From Pseudooceanicola aestuarii (GTDB lineage Bacteria > Pseudomonadota > Alphaproteobacteria > Rhodobacterales > Rhodobacteraceae): a DNA stretch of 64,000 nt. The position numbers and the translations under genes are program-made. Below are positions 47,124-57,415 of the stretch, piece by piece. Position 1 is the stretch's first letter, and each line of letters opens with the position of its first letter. The notes below the pieces were generated by a model. That model was not told the origin of the DNA. It saw only the letters and a program-made list of their open reading frames with translations, and did no database searches. The stretch covers positions 2,334,001 to 2,398,000 of the forward strand of contig NZ_JAAFZC010000001.1 in NCBI RefSeq assembly GCF_010614805.1. The letters are read 5' to 3'.

Positions 47124-47648
47124 ATGTTGCAACAGGTCAGGCGGATCGTGACCACCAATGGCGCGGATGGGCAGTCTCGCATTCTCAGCGATGCCGCGAC
47201 GCCGCATATGGTCGAATCAGCGCCGGATCGGGGGTTGATCGACCTTTGGGCCATGGCCGGACAACCCGACCGGCAGACCACCGACGGCGCCGATCGCCCT
47301 ATCGTCCTGTCGCCAGCTCTGGGCGGCAACGTCTTCCGGTTCTTCCAGCTTCCGCCTGCCGCCACTGCAACGGCGGGCGACGGGGCGGCGGCTTTTGCGG
47401 CGATGGGCGACCCTTCCGTGCATGTGGCCGGCGCGCGTCATCCCAACATGCACCGCACGCAATCCATCGACTACATTGTCTGCCTGCAAGGGCGCGTGAA
47501 ACTGATCCTGGATGCGGAGGAAACGATTCTCGGACCCTTCGACGTCGTCATCCAGAGGGAGACCAGCCATGCCTGGGAAAACATCGGTGACGAGACGGCG
47601 CTGATGCTGGCCGTATTGGTCGATACGACGGAGGGCAAAGATGCGTGA
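47124..47648 (+). CDS. Cupin-domain protein
   Basis: This 174-residue single-cupin protein has RHPNMHRTQSIDYIVCLQGRVKLILDAEETILGPFDVVIQRETSHAWENIGDETALMLAVLVD. The histidines HPNMH and SHAW and the glutamate-free middle leave metal binding uncertain. The N-terminal ~60 residues are specific to this subgroup. The ATG at 47124 follows AAGGGAGGG. Its end overlaps the start of the MaoC-like gene by 8 nt, so it may act with that hydratase in a catabolic step. The substrate is unknown. Confidence 0.8.
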   Translation: MLQQVRRIVTTNGADGQSRILSDAATPHMVESAPDRGLIDLWAMAGQPDRQTTDGADRPIVLSPALGGNVFRFFQLPPAATATAGDGAAAFAAMGDPSVHVAGARHPNMHRTQSIDYIVCLQGRVKLILDAEETILGPFDVVIQRETSHAWENIGDETALMLAVLVDTTEGKDA

Positions 47649-48471
47649 CGTTATTGATATCGACCATCTGCGCCAGTGGATCGGGAGGGAGGAAACGGCC
47701 AGGGACTGGCTGACACCGGGTTTGGCGGACCGGTTCCGCGCGGTGACCGACCTGCCGGCCCCCCTGCCGGGGGAGGCGCCGCCGCAGATGATCCACCTGT
47801 GCCTGTCTCCACCGGCCGTGCCCAATGCGGAGCTGGGCCCCGACGGGCACCCGGCGCGCGGCGGTTTCCTGCCGCCGGTGGCCCTGCCGAACCGGATGTG
47901 GGCGGGCGGGGAGATGCTGTTTCACCGCGATCTGACCCTTGGCGCCGAGGTCACGCGCCACTCGGTGATCGAGGACGTGGTGCTGAAGGACGGTCGAACC
48001 GGGCCGCTGTGTTTTGTCACCCTGCGGCACCGGATTTCCGATGCGCAGGGGCTGGCGGTGGAGGAACGACAGGACATCGTTTACCGCGGCTCCTCCGCCG
48101 GTTCACCGAACCCGCCGCCCGCCCCGCAGGGCGCCGAACGGCACCATGTCCGGGGCGATGCGGTGGTCCTCTTCCGCTATTCCGCGCTGACCTTCAACGG
48201 CCACCGCATCCATTACGACCGGTCCTATGTCACTGAGGTGGAAGGTTATCCCGGCCTGATCGTGCATGGTCCTCTACAGGCGACATGGCTGTGCCACATG
48301 GCGGCCCGCCTTCAGGGGCGCCGCCCCCGGCGGTTCCGGTTCCGGTCGACCGCGCCGCTGTTCGATGTGACGCCGGTTCATCTTCATGCGGACCGCACGG
48401 ACCAGGGGTGGACGCTTTGGACCGCGTCGGACAACGGTCCCATCGGCATGAAGGCAGAGGCGGAGTTCTGA
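47641..48471 (+). CDS. MaoC/HTD2-like acyl-CoA hydratase
   Basis: This 276-residue protein has the double hot-dog layout of mesaconyl-C4-CoA hydratase/HTD2-type enzymes: an N-terminal FAS1-like part (LPNRMWAGGEMLFHRDLTLGAEVTRHSVIEDV) and a C-terminal MaoC-like part (VVLFRYSALTFNGHRIHYDRSYVTEVEGYPGLIVHGPL). It probably hydrates a small enoyl-CoA. It is translationally coupled to the cupin gene and followed by tRNA-Gly after 9 nt. Confidence 0.85.
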   Translation: MRDVIDIDHLRQWIGREETARDWLTPGLADRFRAVTDLPAPLPGEAPPQMIHLCLSPPAVPNAELGPDGHPARGGFLPPVALPNRMWAGGEMLFHRDLTLGAEVTRHSVIEDVVLKDGRTGPLCFVTLRHRISDAQGLAVEERQDIVYRGSSAGSPNPPPAPQGAERHHVRGDAVVLFRYSALTFNGHRIHYDRSYVTEVEGYPGLIVHGPLQATWLCHMAARLQGRRPRRFRFRSTAPLFDVTPVHLHADRTDQGWTLWTASDNGPIGMKAEAEF

Positions 48472-48480
48472 GGAAAATTC

Positions 48481-48554
48481 TGGAGCGGGTAGCGGGAATC
48501 GAACCCGCGCGTTCAGCTTGGGAAGCTGACAGGCTACCATTACATCATACCCGC
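48481..48554 (-). tRNA. tRNA-Gly (anticodon CCC)
   Basis: This is a 74-nt tRNA on the minus strand with encoded CCA. The acceptor stem is GCGGGTA/TACCCGC, the anticodon stem TCAGC/GCTGA holds loop TTCCCAA (anticodon CCC), and the T arm GCGGG-TTCGATT-CCCGC is perfect. It reads GGG glycine codons. Confidence 0.96.
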
Positions 48555-48612
48555 TCAGGGTGGCGTGAGAGCTATGCCAAGCACGACCAGCGGTCAAGAG
48601 GCAAACGGCGCG

Positions 48613-50655
48613 TCATCCCCGCTTGCGCCGTCGCCGCCCTCCGCCGGCCCCGCCCTCGGTGTTGAACCCGACCTGCGGCAGGGTCACCGCCCTGGCAAGG
48701 TGCGGAAAGGGCGCGGTGGCATGCGGGATGGCGTTCGCGGCGACGAAATGCTCCTGGAAACGGGGGGCGATGGCGGTCTCCACCTTGGTGATCCGGCGCA
48801 CGTTCCGTTCGATCAGGGCGCGCGCGCTGCGGTTGCACAGGGCCAGTCGCGCACCCGTTCCGGCGGCATTCCCGGCGGAGGTCACGCGATCCACCGGCGC
48901 ATCGGGGATCATGCCCAGCACCATGGCATGCAGCGGAGAGATATGCGCCCCGAAGGCCCCGGCCAGGACAACCCGGTCCACATGCTCGACCTCCATTTCG
49001 TCCATCAACAGGCGCGCACCGGCGTAAAGCGCTGACTTCGCAAGCTGAATTGCGCGGATATCGCCCTGCGTGACGGTGATCAGCGGCCCGCCGTCTTCGC
49101 GGCCGTCGTGCAGAAGGTAGGCATGGGTGCGGCCCTCGGGAAGACTGCGATCGCTGCCGGTCTGCGTGGCAGAGCCGATCAGCCCCGACGGATCCAGCAG
49201 TCCGGCCATGCGCATTTCTGCCACCGCCTCGATAATCCCGGAACCGCAGATCCCGGTGATTCCGCTGGCGGCGGATACCTCGGCGAATCCCTCTTCGTCA
49301 GACCACAAATCGCATCCGATGATGCGAAAGCGCGGGATCTTGGTGACCGGGTCGATCCGCACCCGTTCGATGGCTCCGGGCGCCGCCCGCTGCCCCGAAG
49401 AGATCTGCGCCCCCTCGAACGCCGGCCCGGTGGGGGAGGAACAGGCCAGCACGCGGTCGCGATTGCCCAACAGGATCTCCGCGTTGGTGCCGACGTCGAT
49501 GATCAGCACCAGGTCGTCAGATTGCTCCGGCGCCTCGGACAGGGCCACGGCGGCGGCATCCGCGCCCACGTGGCCGGCGATGCAGGGCAGGATATAGACC
49601 CGGGCGCGCGGGTTGATCCGGGTCAGCTCCAGATCGGCGACCGACAGGCACAGCGCCTCGGAAGTGGCCAGCGCAAAGGGCGCCTGGCCCAGCTCCGTCG
49701 GGTCGATACCCAGCAACAGGTGGTGCATCACCGGGTTGCAGACGATGGTGGCCTCGACGATCAGGGCAGGATCTATCCCGGCCTCCTGCGACAGAGAATT
49801 TGCGAGGTCCGACAGGGCCTTGCGCACGACGTCACGCATTTCCACCTCGCCGCCGGGGTTCATCATGACGTAGGAGACGCGGCTCATCAGGTCTTCGCCG
49901 AAGCGGATCTGCGGGTTCATCAGGCCAGAGGCGGCGCGCACCTCGCCGGTCTCCAGGTCCGTGAGATGGGCCGCGATGGTGGTGGAGCCGAGGTCGATGG
50001 CCAGGCCATACAGACCGGTTTCGTGCAGCCCGGGCCAGACCTCGGTGATGCGCGGCGCGGCACCGGTGTGATCGTGGTGGACGGCAACGGTGACCTGCCA
50101 CGCACCGCGCCGCAGAACACCCTGAAGCCGGGCCAGCAGCGACAGGTCCGCCGTGGCCCCGGAGATCTGCCATTGATCAGCCAAGGCCTTGGCCAGGCGT
50201 TGAAAATCACCCGAAGGTTCGTGCATGTCCGGCTCGGCCACATCCACCAGGTAGAGACGCGTGGCAGGATCCATGGCGATGGCGCGGGCATCCGCATTCT
50301 TGCGGATCACCTGCTTGTGAACCTGGCTTTCGGGCGGCACGTCGATGACGATATCACCCTCGATCCGGGCCTGACAGCCCAGCCGGCGCCCTTTGGCCAG
50401 CCCGCGCTTGTCATCGTAGCGCTGCTCCACCGCGTTCCAGTCGCTGAGCGCGCCGGGGCGGGCCGTCACCCCATGTTTGGAAAATTCACCGAAACTTGGC
50501 GTGATCTGACATTTGGAACAGATCCCCCGCCCGCCGCAGACGGAATCGAGGTCGACGCCCAGCCGCCGCGCCGCGTCCAGCACCGGGGTGCCGCGCGCGA
50601 CCCGCCCGCGTTTGCCCGAAGGGGTGAAGATGACGATGGGGTCCTGTTCGCTCAT
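48613..50655 (-). CDS. Ferredoxin/ASKHA-domain corrinoid-protein activator (RACo-like)
   Basis: This 680-residue protein resembles RACo, the ATP-dependent reductive activator of corrinoid proteins. A [2Fe-2S] domain comes first (Cys40, Cys46, Cys49 in SVCGGRGICSKCQI, then GCQARIEGD), then a linker and a C-terminal ASKHA ATPase part (YGLAIDLGSTTIAAHLTDLETG; VLIIDVGTNAEILLGNRDRVLACSSPTGPAFEGAQI; VVLAGAFGAHI). The ATG at 50655 has GAGG. It is divergent from guaB. It would reactivate Co(II) to Co(I) for a methyltransferase system whose other parts lie at 56282-58665. Confidence 0.85.
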   Translation of the reverse strand: MSEQDPIVIFTPSGKRGRVARGTPVLDAARRLGVDLDSVCGGRGICSKCQITPSFGEFSKHGVTARPGALSDWNAVEQRYDDKRGLAKGRRLGCQARIEGDIVIDVPPESQVHKQVIRKNADARAIAMDPATRLYLVDVAEPDMHEPSGDFQRLAKALADQWQISGATADLSLLARLQGVLRRGAWQVTVAVHHDHTGAAPRITEVWPGLHETGLYGLAIDLGSTTIAAHLTDLETGEVRAASGLMNPQIRFGEDLMSRVSYVMMNPGGEVEMRDVVRKALSDLANSLSQEAGIDPALIVEATIVCNPVMHHLLLGIDPTELGQAPFALATSEALCLSVADLELTRINPRARVYILPCIAGHVGADAAAVALSEAPEQSDDLVLIIDVGTNAEILLGNRDRVLACSSPTGPAFEGAQISSGQRAAPGAIERVRIDPVTKIPRFRIIGCDLWSDEEGFAEVSAASGITGICGSGIIEAVAEMRMAGLLDPSGLIGSATQTGSDRSLPEGRTHAYLLHDGREDGGPLITVTQGDIRAIQLAKSALYAGARLLMDEMEVEHVDRVVLAGAFGAHISPLHAMVLGMIPDAPVDRVTSAGNAAGTGARLALCNRSARALIERNVRRITKVETAIAPRFQEHFVAANAIPHATAPFPHLARAVTLPQVGFNTEGGAGGGRRRRKRG

Positions 50656-50857
50656 GTCGTGGCCTCTGATGATTGGCGCCAACCTATGTCGGGCCGGGGC
50701 AGAGCGAAAGGGCCGCCTGCGACGCGATGGCACCGGGCAGCGGCATGGTGGCCGCGCGCCGGGCTGATCGGCTGCAGGTGGGGGCAGACGGGGGCCCGGT
50801 CGGCGGGTGGCGCGGCTGGAACGGGCTTTTCCCCTTTCCCCCCGGCGGGGATCGTGA

Positions 50858-52348
<1,491 letters not shown>

Positions 52349-52491
52349 ACATGCCATGATCCTGCGGAGCCCATGAGCGGGCAGGCTGCGCCGCCGCCTG
52401 GCGGTTCGTTGCCAAAGGCGGGAAAGCCTGCGCAAGGTGCGTGCCAGCCTTGCAACCGGCGCAGGCGCGGAGCCGGAGGGCGACGGCCGGA

Positions 52492-52935
52492 TCATGGCGC
52501 GGCCTCCGTCTCGGCACTCAGGATCTGGAGCATGTTCAGATGTCTGAGGGACCGACCATCGACCAGCCTTCGTTCCACACATGTGGCGCATGCGGATTGA
52601 TCCGGCGGCGGGTCGGATTCGGGCAGTAGCGTTGCGATCCCGGTGACTGCGCTGGCCAGCAGCCCGGTCCTGTGCCCCGATATCGCGACGACGATGATGA
52701 CATTGCGGGGGCTTGCCTCTGCCTTCAGGTCAAGCCGGCGGGACAGATCAAGGACCGGCAGAACAGCGCCGCGCAGGTTGACCACACCGCAGATGAAGCG
52801 CGGAGCATGGGGCATCGGGGTGATGCGCGACATGCCGCGAATTTCCCGCACCAAGCCGATATCCAGAGAAAAATCCTGTCCGCTGATATGCAGGACCAGA
52901 ACCTCCGGCCCCTGGGGAGGAGGCCTCTCATCCAT
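52492..52935 (-). CDS. cheW: Chemotaxis coupling protein CheW
   Basis: This 147-residue CheW-like protein has LVLHISGQDFSLDIGLVREIRGMSRITPMPHAPRFICGVVNLRGAVLPVLDLSRRL, the SH3-like coupling fold. Past residue 110 the sequence departs from the usual form, with DQSACATCVERRLVDGRSLRHLNMLQIL, including a CxxC. It follows cheA with an 8-nt overlap and would link the CheA kinase to a receptor not found in the window. Confidence 0.9.
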   Translation of the reverse strand: MDERPPPQGPEVLVLHISGQDFSLDIGLVREIRGMSRITPMPHAPRFICGVVNLRGAVLPVLDLSRRLDLKAEASPRNVIIVVAISGHRTGLLASAVTGIATLLPESDPPPDQSACATCVERRLVDGRSLRHLNMLQILSAETEAAP

Positions 52936-54658
52936 GTGCGGCCTGCCCGTCCGTTGCAGGGGGGAACCCCGCGATCAGCTCGGCCGGGTCGAGGATCAGG
53001 GCGATCTGACCGTCGCCCAGGATGGTCGCGGCGGCGATGCCGCGGGCGCGGGTCAGGCCGGGGGAGAGGGGTTTGACCACGACCTGGCGCTGTTCTTCCA
53101 CCCCGTCGAGGGTGAGGCCGGCGCGGCTGCCGTCCTCCTGCGTGACGATGAGGATGATGCCACGGGGCGCGGGCGGGCCGGTCCCGCGAAAGCCGAGATG
53201 CTGGCCGAGATCGAAAATCGGTATGAAATCAGACCCTTTGCGCAGGATTTGGCGGTCGGGGGGGACGTGCTGGATATCGGCGGGAGAGGGGGCGAGAACC
53301 TCCACCACCTGCGAGAGCGGCACCACCATCGTTTCCCCCGCCACCCGCAGGACCAGCCCGTCGATCACCGCAAGGGTCAGCGGCAGGGAAAGGGTGAACC
53401 TGGTGCCCGCACCGGGCGTGGAGGTGACGGAGATCCGGCCGCTCAACCCCCTCACGGCGTTGCGCACCACGTCCATGCCGACGCCCCGACCTGAGAGAGT
53501 GGTGGGGCTGGCGGCGGTGGTCAGGCCGGGATGGAAGAGCAGGGCATCCATATCCGCCTCGGGCGGGATGTCGTCGTCCTGGGCCAGCCCCTGTGCCGCC
53601 GCGTTGCGCCTCAGCCGCGCCCGGTCGATGCCCGCGCCGTCATCCGCGACCTCGATCAGCAGGCGCCCGGCGTGCTGGCTGGCGGCAAGGGTGACGGTGC
53701 CCACAGCGGGTTTTCCGGCGGCGCGGCGCTGTGCCTCTGGTTCGATACCGTGGTCAATGGCGTTGCGAATCATGTGGGTCAGCGGAGTGGCGAGGCGTTC
53801 AATCACGGTGCGATCAACCTCTGTCTCGGTGCCTTGGGTGAGAAAACGCACGGGTTTTCCCAAGGTTGCGGCATTCTCCCGGGCGCTGTGGGCCATGCGG
53901 CGGAAAAGGGAGTGCACAGGCTGTGCCCGGATCGTCATGACGCTGTCCTGAAGTTCGCGGGTCAGGCGCTGGAATTCGTCCACCGCCTGCACCGCCTCCG
54001 AATAGGGGCGGAGGCCGATCCGGTCCAGGCTGCGGGCCAACATGGCCTGATTGATCACCAGCTCGCCCACCAGGTTGGCCAGACGTTCAATGCGGTCCTG
54101 GCTGACGCGGACCAACGGCGGGTCCGCTGTGGCGGGCGGATCGGCCACGGCCAGGCAAGGGGGGGCGGGCAGCGGAGCTTCGCCAGGTGGCGGGTTTGGC
54201 GCGACCGCATCGGGGAGCGGAGAATTGGCACTGCGCAGGAACACGCCCGCCGCAGGGCCGGGGGGCAGCAATGCCGACAGGCGCGATTGCATGGTCTGGC
54301 AGGCGGGCTGGGGCGCGGGCGTGCCGGACCGGCATGCGGCGATCAGGTCTGTCAGGGTGTCGCTGGCGGCACGAAACAGCGCCCGCGTCGGGGCATCGGG
54401 CACAAGGGCGCCAGCGCGGGTCGCGGCCAGCACGGATTCGAAATGATCGGCGTAATCCACCAGCGCGGTCAGGCCGAAGGCCCCGGCGCCGCCCTTGATC
54501 GAATGGACCGCGCGGAACAGGGTGTTGATCGTCTCCGCCTCGGGGGGGGCTTCATGCTCCAGCAGGTCAAGGCCGGTGTGCAGCGCCTCCACCAGCTCCT
54601 CACATTCAGCGAAGAAAGTGGCGCGGATGGCGATCATCGGGTCCGGCTGGCCGGTCAT
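52928..54658 (-). CDS. cheA: Chemotaxis histidine kinase CheA (short form)
   Basis: This 576-residue CheA has an Hpt domain with phospho-accepting His52 (FRAVHSIKGGAGAFG), a Pro/Ala-rich linker (about 120-180), a dimerisation domain (SQDRIERLANLVGELVINQAML), an ATPase with N, G1 and G2 motifs (THMIRNAIDHGIE, VADDGAGID, LSGRGVGMDVVRNAV) and a CheW-like C-terminus. The P2 regulator-docking domain is replaced by the linker. It is preceded 4 nt upstream by a CheY-like gene and overlaps cheW. Confidence 0.93.
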   Translation of the reverse strand: MTGQPDPMIAIRATFFAECEELVEALHTGLDLLEHEAPPEAETINTLFRAVHSIKGGAGAFGLTALVDYADHFESVLAATRAGALVPDAPTRALFRAASDTLTDLIAACRSGTPAPQPACQTMQSRLSALLPPGPAAGVFLRSANSPLPDAVAPNPPPGEAPLPAPPCLAVADPPATADPPLVRVSQDRIERLANLVGELVINQAMLARSLDRIGLRPYSEAVQAVDEFQRLTRELQDSVMTIRAQPVHSLFRRMAHSARENAATLGKPVRFLTQGTETEVDRTVIERLATPLTHMIRNAIDHGIEPEAQRRAAGKPAVGTVTLAASQHAGRLLIEVADDGAGIDRARLRRNAAAQGLAQDDDIPPEADMDALLFHPGLTTAASPTTLSGRGVGMDVVRNAVRGLSGRISVTSTPGAGTRFTLSLPLTLAVIDGLVLRVAGETMVVPLSQVVEVLAPSPADIQHVPPDRQILRKGSDFIPIFDLGQHLGFRGTGPPAPRGIILIVTQEDGSRAGLTLDGVEEQRQVVVKPLSPGLTRARGIAAATILGDGQIALILDPAELIAGFPPATDGQAAHG

Positions 54659-54662
54659 CGCG

Positions 54663-55094
54663 CTACCCCGCCACCATGCGCAGCGCCTTGATCAACTTGC
54701 GCGGTTGAAAGGGTTTGACGATCCAGCCTGTCGCCCCGGCCAGCCGGGCGCGCCGGCGCAGATCCTGAGCGCTTTCGCTGGTCAGGACCAGAATCGGCAG
54801 CCGTTCGAAGCCGGGCCGCGCCCGGACGGCGGTGATGAATTCGAACCCATCCATATTTGGCATGTTGATATCGGTGATGATCGCGTCAGGCCGGGCCTGA
54901 TCCAGCATGGACATTCCGTGCTGGCCGTCCTCTGCCAGGTGCACGTCGAACCCGGCGGTGGCCAGGGTGATATGGATCATCTCCAGTATGGTGCGGCTGT
55001 CATCGACGGCCAGAATCGACAGGCGCGCCAGCCCGCCTGAATTTCGCGTATGCGGCGGAGGATGCGGGCGCGTCGGGGGCGCGGGGCTATCCAT
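54663..55094 (-). CDS. CheY-like single-domain response regulator
   Basis: This 143-residue receiver-only protein has an N-terminal Pro-rich stretch (residues 1-22), then LSILAVDDSRTILEMI (acidic pocket), phospho-acceptor in AIITDINMPNMDGFEFI, LVLTSESAQ (Thr switch) and WIVKPFQPRKL (Lys). It belongs to the cheA-cheW unit, lying 4 nt upstream of cheA. The start is uncertain; a later codon just before the receiver would remove the Pro-rich leader. Confidence 0.88.
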   Translation of the reverse strand: MDSPAPPTRPHPPPHTRNSGGLARLSILAVDDSRTILEMIHITLATAGFDVHLAEDGQHGMSMLDQARPDAIITDINMPNMDGFEFITAVRARPGFERLPILVLTSESAQDLRRRARLAGATGWIVKPFQPRKLIKALRMVAG

Positions 55095-55248
55095 CGTGCC
55101 AACGTGACCTGATCGGGTTCATTCGGGGCTCCCTCAAGAAAACCAGCCTGTGCGTGGTTCTAGAGCCGCGAATGTTAAGACCGCGTTACGTTGAACAAAG
55201 GAAATTCCCGATTTGTCACCTGACCGCGTTCGACCGCGGGCGCGTCCG

Positions 55249-56193
55249 TCAGCCGATCGCCGCCACGCGGGCCGCCAGAGCATTGGCCGCGCCGCGCAGC
55301 GGGGACAGGTCGTCGCGCATCGCGCGGACCGGAATTCGGCGCAGCATCGGGGCGTAGGCGCCGGTGGCGGCGAAGGCCTCTCCGAAGGCGTCGGCATCGA
55401 AGGCGCGCAACGCGGCTGCCACGGCGGAGCCATGAAAATAGAGCCCGCCGGTGGCCATATGGACCAGCACCAGATCGCGGCAATAGCGGCCCATCAGGCG
55501 CCAGTAGAGGGTCATGGCAGCGCGGGCGTCGGCCTCTCCTGCGGCGGCGGCTGCGGTGATGTCCTCGGGCGGGCGAGGGGTGCCGGTCAGGCTGCGCCAG
55601 GCGGCGGACATGCCCCGGCCGGACAGCGCGATATCGGCGAAGGCATGGCCGTGATCTTCCACCAGACAGGCGCGCCAATCCTCCATCCCGGCGAAATCAG
55701 GGCCGAGAAAACCGCTTTCCGAAGGGGGCACCAGCGCGCCGTGCGGTCCGGGGTGATTGACAGCCGCATTCACCCCGGTGCCGGCGTTCACGACCAGGCG
55801 GGGCGCGCCGGCGACCGGTTCTCCGGGCAGGATCACGTCCAGCGGGCCGGGTGTGTCCAGAACATGACCTATGGCCTGCAAGTCATTGAGGAACATGACA
55901 TCCGCGCCGGGGATCCGGGCTTTGACCTGGGCTTCCGTCAGGGACCAGGGGCGGTTGGTCATGCGGATCCAGGCGCCGTCCGGCCCGCAGCCCACTGGTC
56001 CGGCCACGGCCAGACAGATCGCCGCCGGGGCGGGCGACATCAGGCCGGTCGCCTCCAGCGCGGCGAGGATGCCGTCATGGCCATCGTTGCGCAGCACCAC
56101 CGGATCGGAGCGCAGCCCGTCCAACCCGGCGCGGGCGGCGCGCAGGCGGGTTCCACCGATATCGGCGACAAGGTATTCAACCGGATCTGACAT
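55249..56193 (-). CDS. glk: Glucokinase
   Basis: This 314-residue hexokinase-type ASKHA enzyme phosphorylates glucose. It has VADIGGTRLRAARAGLDG (phosphate 1), FLNDLQAIGHVL (catalytic Asp), VVNAGTGVNAAV and PPSESGFLGPDF, and a C-terminal ATPase part (TGGLYFHGSAVAAAL). It belongs to the Glk family rather than ROK. It stands between the chemotaxis genes and the methyl-THF methyltransferase gene on the same strand; the ribosome site is weak. Confidence 0.88.
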   Translation of the reverse strand: MSDPVEYLVADIGGTRLRAARAGLDGLRSDPVVLRNDGHDGILAALEATGLMSPAPAAICLAVAGPVGCGPDGAWIRMTNRPWSLTEAQVKARIPGADVMFLNDLQAIGHVLDTPGPLDVILPGEPVAGAPRLVVNAGTGVNAAVNHPGPHGALVPPSESGFLGPDFAGMEDWRACLVEDHGHAFADIALSGRGMSAAWRSLTGTPRPPEDITAAAAAGEADARAAMTLYWRLMGRYCRDLVLVHMATGGLYFHGSAVAAALRAFDADAFGEAFAATGAYAPMLRRIPVRAMRDDLSPLRGAANALAARVAAIG

Positions 56194-56281
56194 GGCGCGA
56201 CGTTAGAAGGCACCGCCCGGCCCCGCAAGCGGGAACGTGCCGCCAGGGATCACGGCGGCACGTTTGCCGGGTTTGGCGCGA

Positions 56282-57250
56282 TCAGGCCCGGCGCCGGCCG
56301 CCGCGGCGCCCACCACGGCCACCCGATGCGGTGGCTGCGGCGGCCTTTGCCGCCTCGGGGAAGGTCGCGCCTTCCTTCACCGCGTCGATCACGCGGGAAA
56401 ATCCGATCCAGGCGCCGCCGTTGGGGTCGTGGTTCATCAGCAGGTTCGCGGCCTTGATCGCTTCCATCTCGACCTGGCGGGTGGGGTTCATGATGGCCGA
56501 GGTCATGCCGGCACCGATGGCCATCGGCAGGAAGGCCGCGTTGACGCCATGCCGATGCGGCAGACCAAAGGACACGTTGGAGGCGCCGCAGGTGGTGTTC
56601 ACGCCCAGCTCTTCCCGCAGCTTGCGAACCAGGGCAAAGACCTGCTGCCCGGCGGTGGCCATGGCGCCCACGGGCATCACCAGCGGATCGACCACGATGT
56701 CATGCGCCGGGATGCCGAAATCGGCGGCGCGTTCCACGATCTTCTTGGCCACGGCAAACCGGACCTCGGGATCTTCGGAGATGCCGGTATCGTCGTTGGA
56801 GATGGCGACGACGGGGACGTTGTATTTCTTCACCAGCGGCAGGACGAGTTCCAGCCGGTCTTCCTCTCCGGTGACGGAATTCAGCAGCGGACGGCCCTGC
56901 GCCGCCTCCAGACCTGCTTCCAACGCGCCGGGGACCGAACTGTCGATGCACAGCGGGATGTCCACCAGTCCCTGCACCATTTCCACCATCTTGGTCATCA
57001 GGGGCGGTTCGGTTTCATTCGGGTTGGGGTTGGAATTGTAGACCACGCCCGCGTTGATATCGAGGATCATCGCCCCGCAAGCGACCTGTTCCAGCGCGTC
57101 TCGTTCGACGGTGGAGAAATCGCCGGCCTCCAGCTCTGCCGCCAGTTTCTTGCGGCCGGTGGGGTTGATACGTTCGCCGATCACGCAGAACGGCTCGTCA
57201 AAGCCGATGGTGACGGTCTTGGTCTTGGACTCGACGACAGTGCGGGTCAT
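56282..57250 (-). CDS. Methyltetrahydrofolate:corrinoid methyltransferase (pterin-binding family)
   Basis: This 322-residue pterin-binding barrel transfers a methyl group between a corrinoid protein and tetrahydrofolate. Typical segments are FCVIGERINPTGRKKLAAEL, AMILDINAGVVYNSNPNPNETEP, LCIDSSVPGALEAGLEA, TGEEDRLELVLPLV and TTCGASNVSFGLPHR. The C-terminus is basic and Gly/Arg-rich. ATG 57250 is preferred because GAGGG lies 6 nt upstream. Two folate/one-carbon genes lie upstream on the same strand. Confidence 0.9.
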   Translation of the reverse strand: MTRTVVESKTKTVTIGFDEPFCVIGERINPTGRKKLAAELEAGDFSTVERDALEQVACGAMILDINAGVVYNSNPNPNETEPPLMTKMVEMVQGLVDIPLCIDSSVPGALEAGLEAAQGRPLLNSVTGEEDRLELVLPLVKKYNVPVVAISNDDTGISEDPEVRFAVAKKIVERAADFGIPAHDIVVDPLVMPVGAMATAGQQVFALVRKLREELGVNTTCGASNVSFGLPHRHGVNAAFLPMAIGAGMTSAIMNPTRQVEMEAIKAANLLMNHDPNGGAWIGFSRVIDAVKEGATFPEAAKAAAATASGGRGGRRGGRRRA

Positions 57251-57415
57251 GGACATCCCTCGGGTTATGCGCCCCTGCGGGCGGTGTCTGATGGGGTGGG
57301 GCCGGCGATGCCGGGTTGCCTTGGGCGGAGGCATAGCCGGTCTGGCGCGGCCCTGCAAATGAGCCGGGGGCAAGGGGCGTGGGGCGGCGCCCCCGGATAC
57401 GTCAGCCGGATCGGG

